Shown here: piece after piece, positions 39,082-47,300 of the stretch
Numbering within the stretch: position 1 is the first letter of the stretch
Layout: every line of letters begins with the position of its first letter
NCBI RefSeq assembly: GCF_023283845.1
Contig: NZ_JAKILC010000002.1
Location: 62,001 to 126,000 of the forward strand
Direction: 5' to 3'
From: Shewanella marinintestina
Lineage (GTDB): Bacteria > Pseudomonadota > Gammaproteobacteria > Enterobacterales > Shewanellaceae
Length of the DNA: 64,000 nucleotides
Made by a program: the position numbers and the translations under genes
Notes under the pieces: generated by a model
Told to the model about the DNA's origin: nothing
The model's database searches: none
Seen by the model: the letters and a program-made list of their open reading frames with translations, nothing else

Positions 39082-39114
39082 CATAGTTATCCAATAATTC
39101 TGTGGATAACTATG
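39082..39114. repeat. 11-bp perfect inverted repeat including a DnaA box
   Basis: CATAGTTATCC (39082-39092) and GGATAACTATG (39104-39114) with an 11-base spacer. The box TGTGGATAA at 39101-39109, a perfect TTATCCACA on the minus strand, spans the second arm. Confidence 0.85.
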
Positions 39115-39300
39115 TTGGAAAAATAGGGAAAGAACTGGTGTAACTTAATAAAACAACAAAAGCTAATGCCGTCATGGTTAAAGATCATTACTTAATTCAT
39201 AAACTTAGAGATGTAGAAGACGGTTATCACTCAGCTGTTTTTTTGTAGTACATTTTTTACCCGCATTTAATTTGTACCGCTGCTGAGGTAAAATCACATT

Positions 39301-39972
39301 ATGAAGAAAGCATTAACCTCCCCAAATAGCATCGACGAATTGATGCAACGCGCAGAATCAATGGCAGGCCTAACCTTAGGTCAGTTAGCTCATTATCATG
39401 AAATTGAAATGCCTAAGGATCTAAAGAGACATAAAGGCTGGGTAGGTCAATTGATTGAACTAGAGCTAGGTGCGCTCGCAGGCTCAAAACCTGAGCAAGA
39501 TTTTGTCCATTTAGGTGTTGAACTTAAAACCATACCGATTAGTCGCAGCGGTAAAGCGTTAGAAACCACCTATGTAACAGTGGCACCACTAACTGATATT
39601 CAAGGCCTAACATGGGAAACTAGTGTCGTTTACCATAAATTACAACAAGTTCTGTGGATACCAGTACAAGGAGATCGCGATATCCCACTTGTACAACGAC
39701 AAATAGGTTCGCCTATTTTGTGGCAACCATCATTTGAGGAAAGCCAGTTACTGAAGCAAGACTGGGAAGAGATAATGGAATTTATTGCAATAGGACAGTT
39801 AGATAAAGTCACTGCTCGTCACGGGGAAGTTTTGCAACTACGACCAAAAGCTGCAAATAGTCAGGTACTAACAGACAGTATTGGTCGTGATGGAGAACTG
39901 ACTCAAACCAACCCTAGAGGCTTCTATTTGAAGACGCAATTTACTCAAAAAATACTTTCTAGGCTACTTTGA
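39301..39972 (+). CDS. mutH: MutH, DNA mismatch repair endonuclease
   Basis: MutH nicks the unmethylated strand at hemimethylated GATC sites in methyl-directed mismatch repair. The product has the family core [14 protein letters not shown], which contains the catalytic Asp-x6-Glu-x-Lys motif (the Asp, Glu and Lys ligands all present), and LVRAES-like start [17 protein letters not shown]. The length of 223 is typical. It lies downstream of the repeat region and divergent from rppH, the same order as in other Shewanella genomes. Confidence 0.95.
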   Translation: MKKALTSPNSIDELMQRAESMAGLTLGQLAHYHEIEMPKDLKRHKGWVGQLIELELGALAGSKPEQDFVHLGVELKTIPISRSGKALETTYVTVAPLTDIQGLTWETSVVYHKLQQVLWIPVQGDRDIPLVQRQIGSPILWQPSFEESQLLKQDWEEIMEFIAIGQLDKVTARHGEVLQLRPKAANSQVLTDSIGRDGELTQTNPRGFYLKTQFTQKILSRLL

Positions 39973-40000
39973 GGTATTTTTGTACCAAAACAGACACTCA

Positions 40001-40017
40001 TTTGACTTAGATCACAA
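40001..40017 (+). promoter_or_regulatory. Candidate CRP site upstream of cyaC
   Basis: TTTGA-CTTAGA-TCACA (with flanking ATTTG ... CAAAT) resembles the CRP consensus TGTGA-N6-TCACA; the second half is perfect and the first has one change. It lies about 65-79 bases before the cyaC start. A possible -10 (TATAAA) is at about 40048-40053. CRP control of a cyclase gene would be a feedback loop; this is inference. Confidence 0.5.
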
Positions 40018-40079
40018 ATACTACTGGTAAAAGTAGGGGGATTTTCTATAAACTAGCGCCTCCTAAAAACAAGTAGCAT

Positions 40080-41180
40080 TTGGATACCCCTTTAATAGTG
40101 AAAGCACGTATACAAGCAAAGAAATTGACCTTTGCTATATTCGCTTGGACTTCGGCCATGGCGGCTTTCGTATTCTTTCGATACGCGCAAACTCCGGAAC
40201 TTCCACAGTGGGCTATTGGCTCCGCTGATTTAGCGACGCTTTCAATTTACATGGGGATTATTTTTGGCAGCCTGCATTGGATGTCGAACCTAATTGCTGA
40301 CTTTAGCGCAATTAATCGCTTACCTTATGTTTTTTCAGTAGTCTTTAAAGGATTATTCCTGCTACTGGGTGCCACAACATTAGCTTATATCACTCAATAC
40401 CTAAATATGTGGGCAATTGAGAACCATATGACGACCTTGCGCCAAATGCTAACCGCGCACATTTTATATAGCCCGTCATTCCAAGCACTTATCGTGTACC
40501 TAGTTGTAGTCCGAGTGGGCCTTGCCTTTATAGAGCAAATGGCGCTTCTTGTTGGCCCTAGAGTGTTATTTAATATCGGTTTAGGTAAATATCATAAGCC
40601 AAGATATGAACAGCGCTTATTCCTTTATCTTGATATGGTCGCATCTACTACTCATGCAGAGTCTTTAGGTGACTACCGTTTTAGCCGTTTGATTCAAGAC
40701 AGCTTCAGCTTATTGGCCGATACAGTAACCAATAATGAAGCTGAGATTTATCGATATATGGGCGACGCAGTGTTAATTCATTGGCCGCTGAAAGATGGTA
40801 TTAAAGAAGATCGATGCTTCAATATTTATCATGAGTTCAGTCAGCAACTTAGCTGGCAAAGACAGTATTTTGAAGAACAGTATGGATTTGTACCTAAATT
40901 TAAGGCAGCCGCTCATTGTGGACAAGTTGTCGCTGCCGTTGTTGGTGTACAAAAGCAAGAGATTAGCTTCTTTAGTGATGTGCTAAACACCTTAGCTAGA
41001 CTGCAAGATCAGTGTAACCCATTAGGTCAACGTATGTTGATCTCAGGCTCTTTGCAGTCACGCCTAGAATATAGCGACTCTCAGTACAATCTAAACAGCC
41101 TAGGCCCTATAAAACTAAAGGGGAAGCAGCACTCAATTGAAGTGTTTGGTGTTTCGCCTAAAGCCACTTCTGTAGAATAA
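40080..41180 (+). CDS. cyaC: Class III adenylate cyclase, membrane-anchored (CyaC-like)
   Basis: This 366-residue protein has an N-terminal membrane region of about four to six helices (residues 15-160), followed by a class III nucleotide cyclase catalytic domain from about 180. Metal-binding aspartates lie in FLYLDMVAST (Asp185) and YMGDAVLIHW (Asp229), and VAAVVGVQKQEISFFSDVLNTLARLQ is the substrate/dimer region. The order mutH-cyaC-oxyR is shared with S. oneidensis, where the gene was named cyaC. A TTG at 40080 is the likely start (next residues DTPLIVKAR); no better start with a good ribosome site is evident. A strong terminator follows. Confidence 0.88.
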   Translation: MDTPLIVKARIQAKKLTFAIFAWTSAMAAFVFFRYAQTPELPQWAIGSADLATLSIYMGIIFGSLHWMSNLIADFSAINRLPYVFSVVFKGLFLLLGATTLAYITQYLNMWAIENHMTTLRQMLTAHILYSPSFQALIVYLVVVRVGLAFIEQMALLVGPRVLFNIGLGKYHKPRYEQRLFLYLDMVASTTHAESLGDYRFSRLIQDSFSLLADTVTNNEAEIYRYMGDAVLIHWPLKDGIKEDRCFNIYHEFSQQLSWQRQYFEEQYGFVPKFKAAAHCGQVVAAVVGVQKQEISFFSDVLNTLARLQDQCNPLGQRMLISGSLQSRLEYSDSQYNLNSLGPIKLKGKQHSIEVFGVSPKATSVE

Positions 41181-41183
41181 GTA

Positions 41184-41211
41184 ACAAAGCCGATAACATT
41201 ATCGGCTTTGT
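41184..41211. terminator. Bidirectional terminator between cyaC and oxyR
   Basis: A near-perfect 12-13 bp stem (ACAAAGCCGATAA at 41184-41196 and TTATCGGCTTTGT at 41199-41211) separates the convergent genes. The stem contains the T-rich arm on either strand, but no long T tract outside. Confidence 0.7.
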
Positions 41212-41239
41212 GCCTCATGCAAGATTAATCAACAAGCAA

Positions 41240-42157
41240 CTAATTCTGTTCTAGTGATTGTTCCAATAACTTTTGGATCTCAAGACCTAATGTTCTAAAG
41301 GTCAAAATTCGACTCGACGTTTGTCTCCATACTAAGCCAATATCTCGATAAGGTGTCTCGCCAGGCGGTGCCATTGTCGTCAAATCAGTATTATTCAAAA
41401 TACCTGCATCGATAGCCATTTGTGGTAAAAAAGTGGTTCCTAATTTACAATTAACCATCTGCACTAGCGTATGCAAACTCGTTGCAGCAAAGGGATTAAT
41501 CTTTTCACTTTCACCTAACTGGCAGGCAGTAATCGCATGGCCGGTAATACAGTGCTCAGCTTGAAGTAAAAAAATACTCTCATCTGGCAAGTCTTGGTAA
41601 TCAATCGGCTCATGGATCTCATCAGTTAGGTCTCTATGAACCACCATTTTAAACGGATCAATACCTACCTTCATACTATGAAATCCACTTGTATCCACTG
41701 GCAGCGCAAGTAATAACAGATCAAGTTCGCCCTTCCCTAACGCATCAATTAGACGGTCAGTCGTATCTTCTTTCAAGAACAGTGTTAAATCAGGATAAGT
41801 GTGTTTACAGTGCTGCACTACATTGCTTAACAAAAATGGCGCAATAGTAGGGATACAACCTAAACGGATCTCACCAGTCATTGGCTCACCTTGATGCTTA
41901 ACCAGTTCGACTAAATCATCGACATCGGTTAGCAACTTACGCGAACGCATTACCACTTCTTCTCCAATAGCGGTAAAGATAAATGACTTGTGGTCTCGTT
42001 CAATAAGTTGGTGACCTAATTGTTCTTCAAGGTTTTGAATGCCGCTTGAAAGAGTCGACTGACTTACATGACAGATTTTAGCTGCTCTGTTGAAGTTCTG
42101 TTCTTGATGTAAATTCACCAGATAGAACAGATTTTTTAGGCTAGGTAGGTGTTTCAT
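41240..42157 (-). CDS. oxyR: OxyR, peroxide-sensing LysR-type regulator
   Basis: OxyR activates catalase and peroxiredoxin genes when oxidised by hydrogen peroxide. The N-terminal helix-turn-helix (KHLPSLKNLFYLVNLHQEQNFNRAAKICHVSQSTLSSGIQNLE) is followed by the sensing domain. The two redox cysteines are visible as EHCITGHAITAC, with the C-x8-C spacing of E. coli OxyR (Cys199 and Cys208). The length is 305. I took the start at the ATG 42157 rather than an upstream one at 42172. It is convergent with cyaC and follows hptA in the neighbourhood of redox regulators. Confidence 0.93.
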   Translation of the reverse strand: MKHLPSLKNLFYLVNLHQEQNFNRAAKICHVSQSTLSSGIQNLEEQLGHQLIERDHKSFIFTAIGEEVVMRSRKLLTDVDDLVELVKHQGEPMTGEIRLGCIPTIAPFLLSNVVQHCKHTYPDLTLFLKEDTTDRLIDALGKGELDLLLLALPVDTSGFHSMKVGIDPFKMVVHRDLTDEIHEPIDYQDLPDESIFLLQAEHCITGHAITACQLGESEKINPFAATSLHTLVQMVNCKLGTTFLPQMAIDAGILNNTDLTTMAPPGETPYRDIGLVWRQTSSRILTFRTLGLEIQKLLEQSLEQN

Positions 42158-42292
42158 AAAACAGATTACCAATGACAGAATTTATCTAATCACTCTATCA
42201 TAGATTGCTAAAATAACCGCGGTTAGCAAAGGTTAGAATGTGAAGTGAATCAAAAATGTACACGATAATCGTATTTTCATTGATAAACAGGC

Positions 42293-42332
42293 AAAAAAAT
42301 AGCGCAGTGGAATTATCCAAACTGCGCTATTT
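42293..42332 (-). terminator. Terminator downstream of hptA
   Basis: A 12-bp perfect stem (AAATAGCGCAGT at 42297-42308, ACTGCGCTATTT at 42321-42332) with a 12-base loop, followed by a run of seven Ts on the minus strand. It lies 17 bases beyond the hptA stop. Confidence 0.85.
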
Positions 42333-42348
42333 TCCAGAGTAAAACTAA

Positions 42349-42714
42349 TTAAGCTTTAGACTCTAGGTATTCTTTTAACTGCTGCAAATCTTTAGCTGCA
42401 AACTCTGCAATTTGATCTAACCATTCTTTATGGCCAGCATTCCAAGCAGCTTCTTCGCCGTGTTGCAGTAGTTGAGCATATTGCTGAATACGCTTTAAAC
42501 CAACTGAACCTGCGGCACCTTTGAACTTATGCGCTTCAGAGCAAAGAGTATCTTTATCATTTGCTTCGTATGCACTGACTAGATTGCCTACATATTCAGG
42601 CATTAATTGTTCAAATAAAACGACGCTTTTAAGTAGCGTACCTGCACCAATTGCACTGCAGTACTGCTCCAGTGTATTAAGATCCAAGATTGATTCTAAT
42701 TCAGCTGTTGCCAT
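42349..42714 (-). CDS. hptA: HptA, stand-alone histidine phosphotransfer protein
   Basis: HptA has a single HPt domain of 121 residues with the phosphorylated His62 in LCSEAHKFKGAAGSVGLKRIQ, which matches the pattern of the ArcB C-terminal domain. In S. oneidensis the homologue relays phosphate from the sensor ArcS to ArcA, replacing the HPt domain that the local kinase lacks. Its neighbours here are oxyR and the radical SAM gene, matching S. oneidensis order. No kinase lies next to it. A terminator follows. Confidence 0.9.
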   Translation of the reverse strand: MATAELESILDLNTLEQYCSAIGAGTLLKSVVLFEQLMPEYVGNLVSAYEANDKDTLCSEAHKFKGAAGSVGLKRIQQYAQLLQHGEEAAWNAGHKEWLDQIAEFAAKDLQQLKEYLESKA

Positions 42715-42921
42715 CTAGGCACCTCTCAAATATTGCCGTATATACAAAAGACGATTTTACCACATAATACCCGCTAAAATCGTGGGCGCAACAACTAGTG
42801 TCACATAGGGTTAAAAATCCTAACTTTTTAACCATTTAGCAACCTATCGTTAAACAAAGTTACTCATTAATGACTTACTTATAGCCACTTTAGTTGCTTT
42901 TTAATCACGCTACCTAGCAAA

Positions 42922-43839
42922 TTAACAAGCATTTTTCAAATAGGCGCCCTGACCACCTTTCGCTTTAAGATCATCAACGATGGCGACTAATCCATTCCAG
43001 CGATAGGCACACCAATCAGGACCTAACAACATAGGCTTTTTAGCATACGCAGTAACACGATGAAATATAACATCTTCAGGAGTATAGCGTATTAGCTCAC
43101 CAACACTATAAGCATAACTTTCCAGCTCAAGCAGGTTCATTTTATTAGCCCGCCATGCTTTTGCCATAGTACTACCTTCTACTATATGTAGTGGGTGTAT
43201 CTTTAAACCATCGATGCCAACAGCAAGTACCTTATCTAATGTCTCAAGGTAATCTGAATGGCTTTCTCCTGGCAGACCTAAAATCAAATGAGTACAAACT
43301 TTAATACCTAAACTGCGAGCACGTGTGACTGTATCTTCATAAGCTGCAAACGTATGACCGCGATTGATTTTCTTGAGGGTCTTATCATTGGCTGACTGCA
43401 AGCCTAACTCAAGCCAAACATCGACACCATCATTTTGGTAGCCAACTAACAACTCAAGTACTTCGTCTGGAACACAATCAGGGCGCGTTCCTACGCAAAG
43501 CCCGACAATGTCGTTATCTTGAATAGCTTCATCATACTTTTGCTTCAACACTAAATACTCATCATAAGTACTAGTGTAAGCTTGAAAATAAGCAATATAT
43601 TTAGAAGATTTAGACGATAACCGCTCGCGGCCTTGTGCTAATTGCTCTTGAATAGAAAGCTCGGTTTTATGTTCGTGACTAAAAGACGCCACATTACAAT
43701 AAGTACACCCGCCTTTACCTAAGGTACCGTCGCGATTAGGACAAGTGAATTTTGCATCAATTGTCAATTTACGGATCCGCTCTCCGTACTTTTGTTTGCA
43801 CACACCACCAAAGGTATTAACGTAACTGTCCAGTCCCAA
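42922..43839 (-). CDS. yhcC: YhcC-family radical SAM protein
   Basis: The protein of 305 residues belongs to the YhcC (TIGR01212) radical SAM family. The 4Fe-4S site is FTCPNRDGTLGKGGCTYCNVASF, with cysteines spaced C-x12-C-x2-C, unlike the classical CxxxCxxC. It also has GLCVGTRPDCVPDEV and THLILGLPGESHSDYLETL. The biochemical role of YhcC is not known. In E. coli, too, this gene lies next to gltB. The start is a TTG at 43839, with GAG-rich sequence before it. It is divergent from gltB. Confidence 0.9.
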   Translation of the reverse strand: MGLDSYVNTFGGVCKQKYGERIRKLTIDAKFTCPNRDGTLGKGGCTYCNVASFSHEHKTELSIQEQLAQGRERLSSKSSKYIAYFQAYTSTYDEYLVLKQKYDEAIQDNDIVGLCVGTRPDCVPDEVLELLVGYQNDGVDVWLELGLQSANDKTLKKINRGHTFAAYEDTVTRARSLGIKVCTHLILGLPGESHSDYLETLDKVLAVGIDGLKIHPLHIVEGSTMAKAWRANKMNLLELESYAYSVGELIRYTPEDVIFHRVTAYAKKPMLLGPDWCAYRWNGLVAIVDDLKAKGGQGAYLKNAC

Positions 43840-44346
43840 CTGCTCTATCTACCCAACTAAAAAATTTGCGCTATTTTAACCAGTTCTGAAAATCATTAAT
43901 TAGCGCTAGCTCAAATAACCGTAAAGACCCTGTGTGCGGCCAAGACTTTTCACTGCCATAAGATTCTAGTGTAACTACATTACGATGTGCTTATGCATAA
44001 ATACTCACAACCAAAAGTGATTATCATTTCACTGTATATGCAATAAAAATCACTTTACGCAAAACAGATACAATCAACATTCTCGTTACATTTATCATTT
44101 CTTCATTCTCACTAATTTTTAAAATTCTTTTTATTCATAAGGTTATACGAAGCATTTAGCAGCTTACGTTAAGGTAAACTTTGGTTTGCAAGTGTATAAA
44201 ACAGCGACTTTTAGTTATTTTTTATGCAACAATTTGGTTTGACCTTTGACTAGCATGAGGTTAATTTGATTGATTCGGGTGCATATCTATAGAGATTTTT
44301 TGCTTTATCTCCCGAGTTGTATCAGTTGAGGTTAGGGAGTGTAGTA
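43840..44346. promoter_or_regulatory. Divergent yhcC/gltB upstream region
   Basis: These ~500 AT-rich bases have no gene. They hold the gltB promoter; TATAAAAC near 44197 could be a -10. A 9-codon open frame at 44224 lacks a ribosome binding site and I do not regard it as a leader peptide. The gltBD operon of E. coli is governed by Lrp; I did not find a convincing Lrp site. Confidence 0.35.
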
Positions 44347-47300
44347 ATGAGCTTATATCATCCAAGTTTTGAGCGGGACAATTGTGGATTTGGGTTAATC
44401 GCCCAAATGGACGGTGAAGCGAGTCACCGTATTGTACGTACCGCGATTCACGGCCTAGACCGAATGAAACATCGTGGTGGAATCGCAGCAGATGGTCGCA
44501 CCGGTGACGGCTGTGGTCTATTAATGCAGTTACCTATTGAATTCTTTAAAGCTATTGCCGAAGAAAACGACTGGCACTTGAGTCGTCGTTTTGCCGTAGG
44601 CATGCTATTCCTTAGCCAAGATGCCATCTTAGCTGCACAAACTAAGCAACTGCTTGAGCAAGAACTACAGAAAGAAACCCTTAGTGTTGCAGGCTGGCGC
44701 GATGTGCCAGTCAATACCGATGTACTGGGTCCTATAGGTAAAGCCAGTCAACCGCAAATTGTACAAGTTTTGATTAATGCTCCTATTGGGTGGCGTGAAA
44801 AAGATTTAGAACGCCGCTTGTATATGGCGAGGCGCAGAGTCGAGCAACAACTAACCCACGATAAAGATTTTTACGTGGCAAGCCTATCAGGCCAAGTCAT
44901 AGTATATAAAGGGCTAATGATGCCAGCCGATCTGCCGGCGTTTTATAGCGACTTAGCTGATATCCGTCTACAAAGTGCTATTTGTTTATTCCACCAGCGC
45001 TTTTCAACTAATACTTCACCTAAATGGCCTCTAGCGCAGCCGTTTAGATATCTCGCTCACAACGGTGAAATTAATACGATTACTGGTAACCGTCAGTGGG
45101 CTCGAGCACGTGCCTACAAGTTCCATGCGCCGCTTTTACCTGATTTACAGCAAGCAGCTCCCTTTGTGAATGAGACCGGCTCAGACTCATCATCGTTAGA
45201 CAATATGCTAGAAATGCTATTGGCTGGCGGTATGGACCTTTACCGAGCGATGCGGTTACTTATTCCACCAGCATGGCAAAGTAACCCAGAAATGGATCCC
45301 GAGTTAAAAGCCTTTTATGACTTTAACTCGATGCATATGGAGCCATGGGATGGACCTGCTGGTATCGTGATGACCAATGGCCGACATGCCGCCTGTGCCG
45401 TTGACCGTAATGGTCTGCGTCCGTCACGTTATGTGATTACCAAAGACCGTATCTTAACTCTTGCTTCTGAAGTAGGTATTTGGGATTACGCTCCAGATGA
45501 AGTCATCGAAAAAGGCCGCGTGGGACCAGGTGAACTACTAGTACTCGATACGTTAAACGGTCAATTGTATTCGTCATTTGAGATCGATAACGACTTGAAA
45601 CGTCGCCACCCTTACAAGCAATGGATGGCAAAAAACAGCAAGATACTCAAGCCAGCTGAAGAGTTTGGCGCCAACGAGCAAGGTAAGCGTGAGTTTGATA
45701 GTACCCAACTGCTACAGTACCAAAAACACTTTGGTTACTCGCGTGAAGAACTAGAGCAAGTCATTTGGGTTCTCGCGCAAAAAGGCGAAGAAGCAACGGG
45801 CTCTATGGGCGATGACACACCTATGGCTGTACTGTCGAAAAAATCGCGTACTATTTACGACTATTTCCGCCAAAAGTTTGCCCAGGTGACCAACCCACCA
45901 ATAGATCCATTACGTGAAAAACACGTAATGTCGTTAACGACCTGCGCTGGTCGAGAGCAAAACCTATTTAATGAAACCACGGGCCACGCTTACCGCGTAA
46001 TGTTTAATTCACCAGTACTACTGTTTAGTGACTTTAATCAGTTAATGGCGCTTGATAGCACTTATTACCGCGCGAATACCGTTGATTTAAACTACGACCT
46101 CAGCGAAGGCCTAGAGTCTGCGGTTAAACGCATTTGTGATGAAGCTGAACGTTTAGCTCGCTCTGGTACAACACTTTTAGTCCTATCAGATCGTGCAACA
46201 GCAAAATCCAAGCAAGTGATCCCTGCTGCTATGGCAGTAGGTGCAGTGCAGCAAGTGCTGGTAAATAACAGCTTACGCTGTGATACCAACATCATTGTCG
46301 AAACTGCATCTGCGCGCGATCCGCATCACTTTGCTGTATTGCTTGGTTTTGGCGCAACGGCGATTTACCCTTACCTTGTCTATGAATGCATCTCAGATCT
46401 CGCTCAGCGTAATGGTGTTACCAATACCCGAGATCTAATGCTCAACTTCCGTCAGGGTATCGATAAAGGCCTGCGAAAGATCATGTCAAAAATGGGTATT
46501 AGTACGGTTGCCTCTTATCGTTGTAGTCAGCAATTTGAAGCTGTTGGCCTTGCAGATGAAGTGGTAGAGCTGTGCTTTAATGGCGTTATAAGTCGTATTC
46601 AAGGTGCAACCTTTGAGCTAATTGAACAAGATCAACAATTGCTGCACAAGCATGCCTTTAGAGCACATCAGCCGTTATCACAAGGTGGCCTTCTTAAATA
46701 TGTAGAGGGCGGAGAATATCACTGCTTTAACCCAGATGTAGTTAATACACTACAGTCAAGTTTGCGCGACCAAGATTACCCAAGTTACAAGCGTTTTACT
46801 GAACTTGTTGATGACCGACCTGTCGCAACTTTGCGCGATTTAATTGAGGTAAAGGGCGAGCTTCCTGCAGTAACAATCGACAAAGTTGAAGCAGCTAAAG
46901 CCTTATATCCGCGCTTTGACAGTGCAGCGATGAGCATCGGCGCATTAAGCCCTGAGGCACATGAAGCACTAGCGGTCGCAATGAATCGTTTAGGTGGCCG
47001 TTCAAACTCTGGTGAAGGTGGAGAAGATCCGCGTCGCTTTGGCACTGAAGGCAACTCAGCAATTAAACAAATTGCATCGGGTCGCTTTGGTGTTACTGCC
47101 CATTACTTAGTTAACGCTGAAGTATTGCAGATTAAAGTCGCTCAAGGTGCAAAACCTGGTGAAGGTGGTCAGCTACCCGGTGATAAAGTCAGTGTCGAAA
47201 TTGCTGCATTGCGTAACGCACGTCCTGGGGTCACTCTGATTTCACCACCGCCACACCATGATATCTATTCAATTGAAGATTTAGCTCAGCTTATTTTTGA

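Larger units (their letters stand above)
38609..39300. promoter_or_regulatory. AT-rich intergenic region with a DnaA-box-like cluster and inverted repeats
   Basis: There is no gene here. Within 38678-39109 I find two sites matching TTATNCACA exactly (38983-38991 plus; 39101-39109 minus) and four with one change (38678-38686, 38720-38728, 38752-38760 plus; 38766-38774 minus). Two inverted repeats (38751-38775 and 39082-39114) each contain one or two of these boxes, and 38766-38786 repeats at 39101-39121 with 19 of 21 bases identical. The promoters of rppH and mutH must also be here. See findings. Confidence 0.55.

Noticed and set aside
44224..44253. Nine-codon open frame before gltB (possible leader peptide)
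   Set aside because: No ribosome binding site and no attenuator hairpin follows; chance is enough to explain it.
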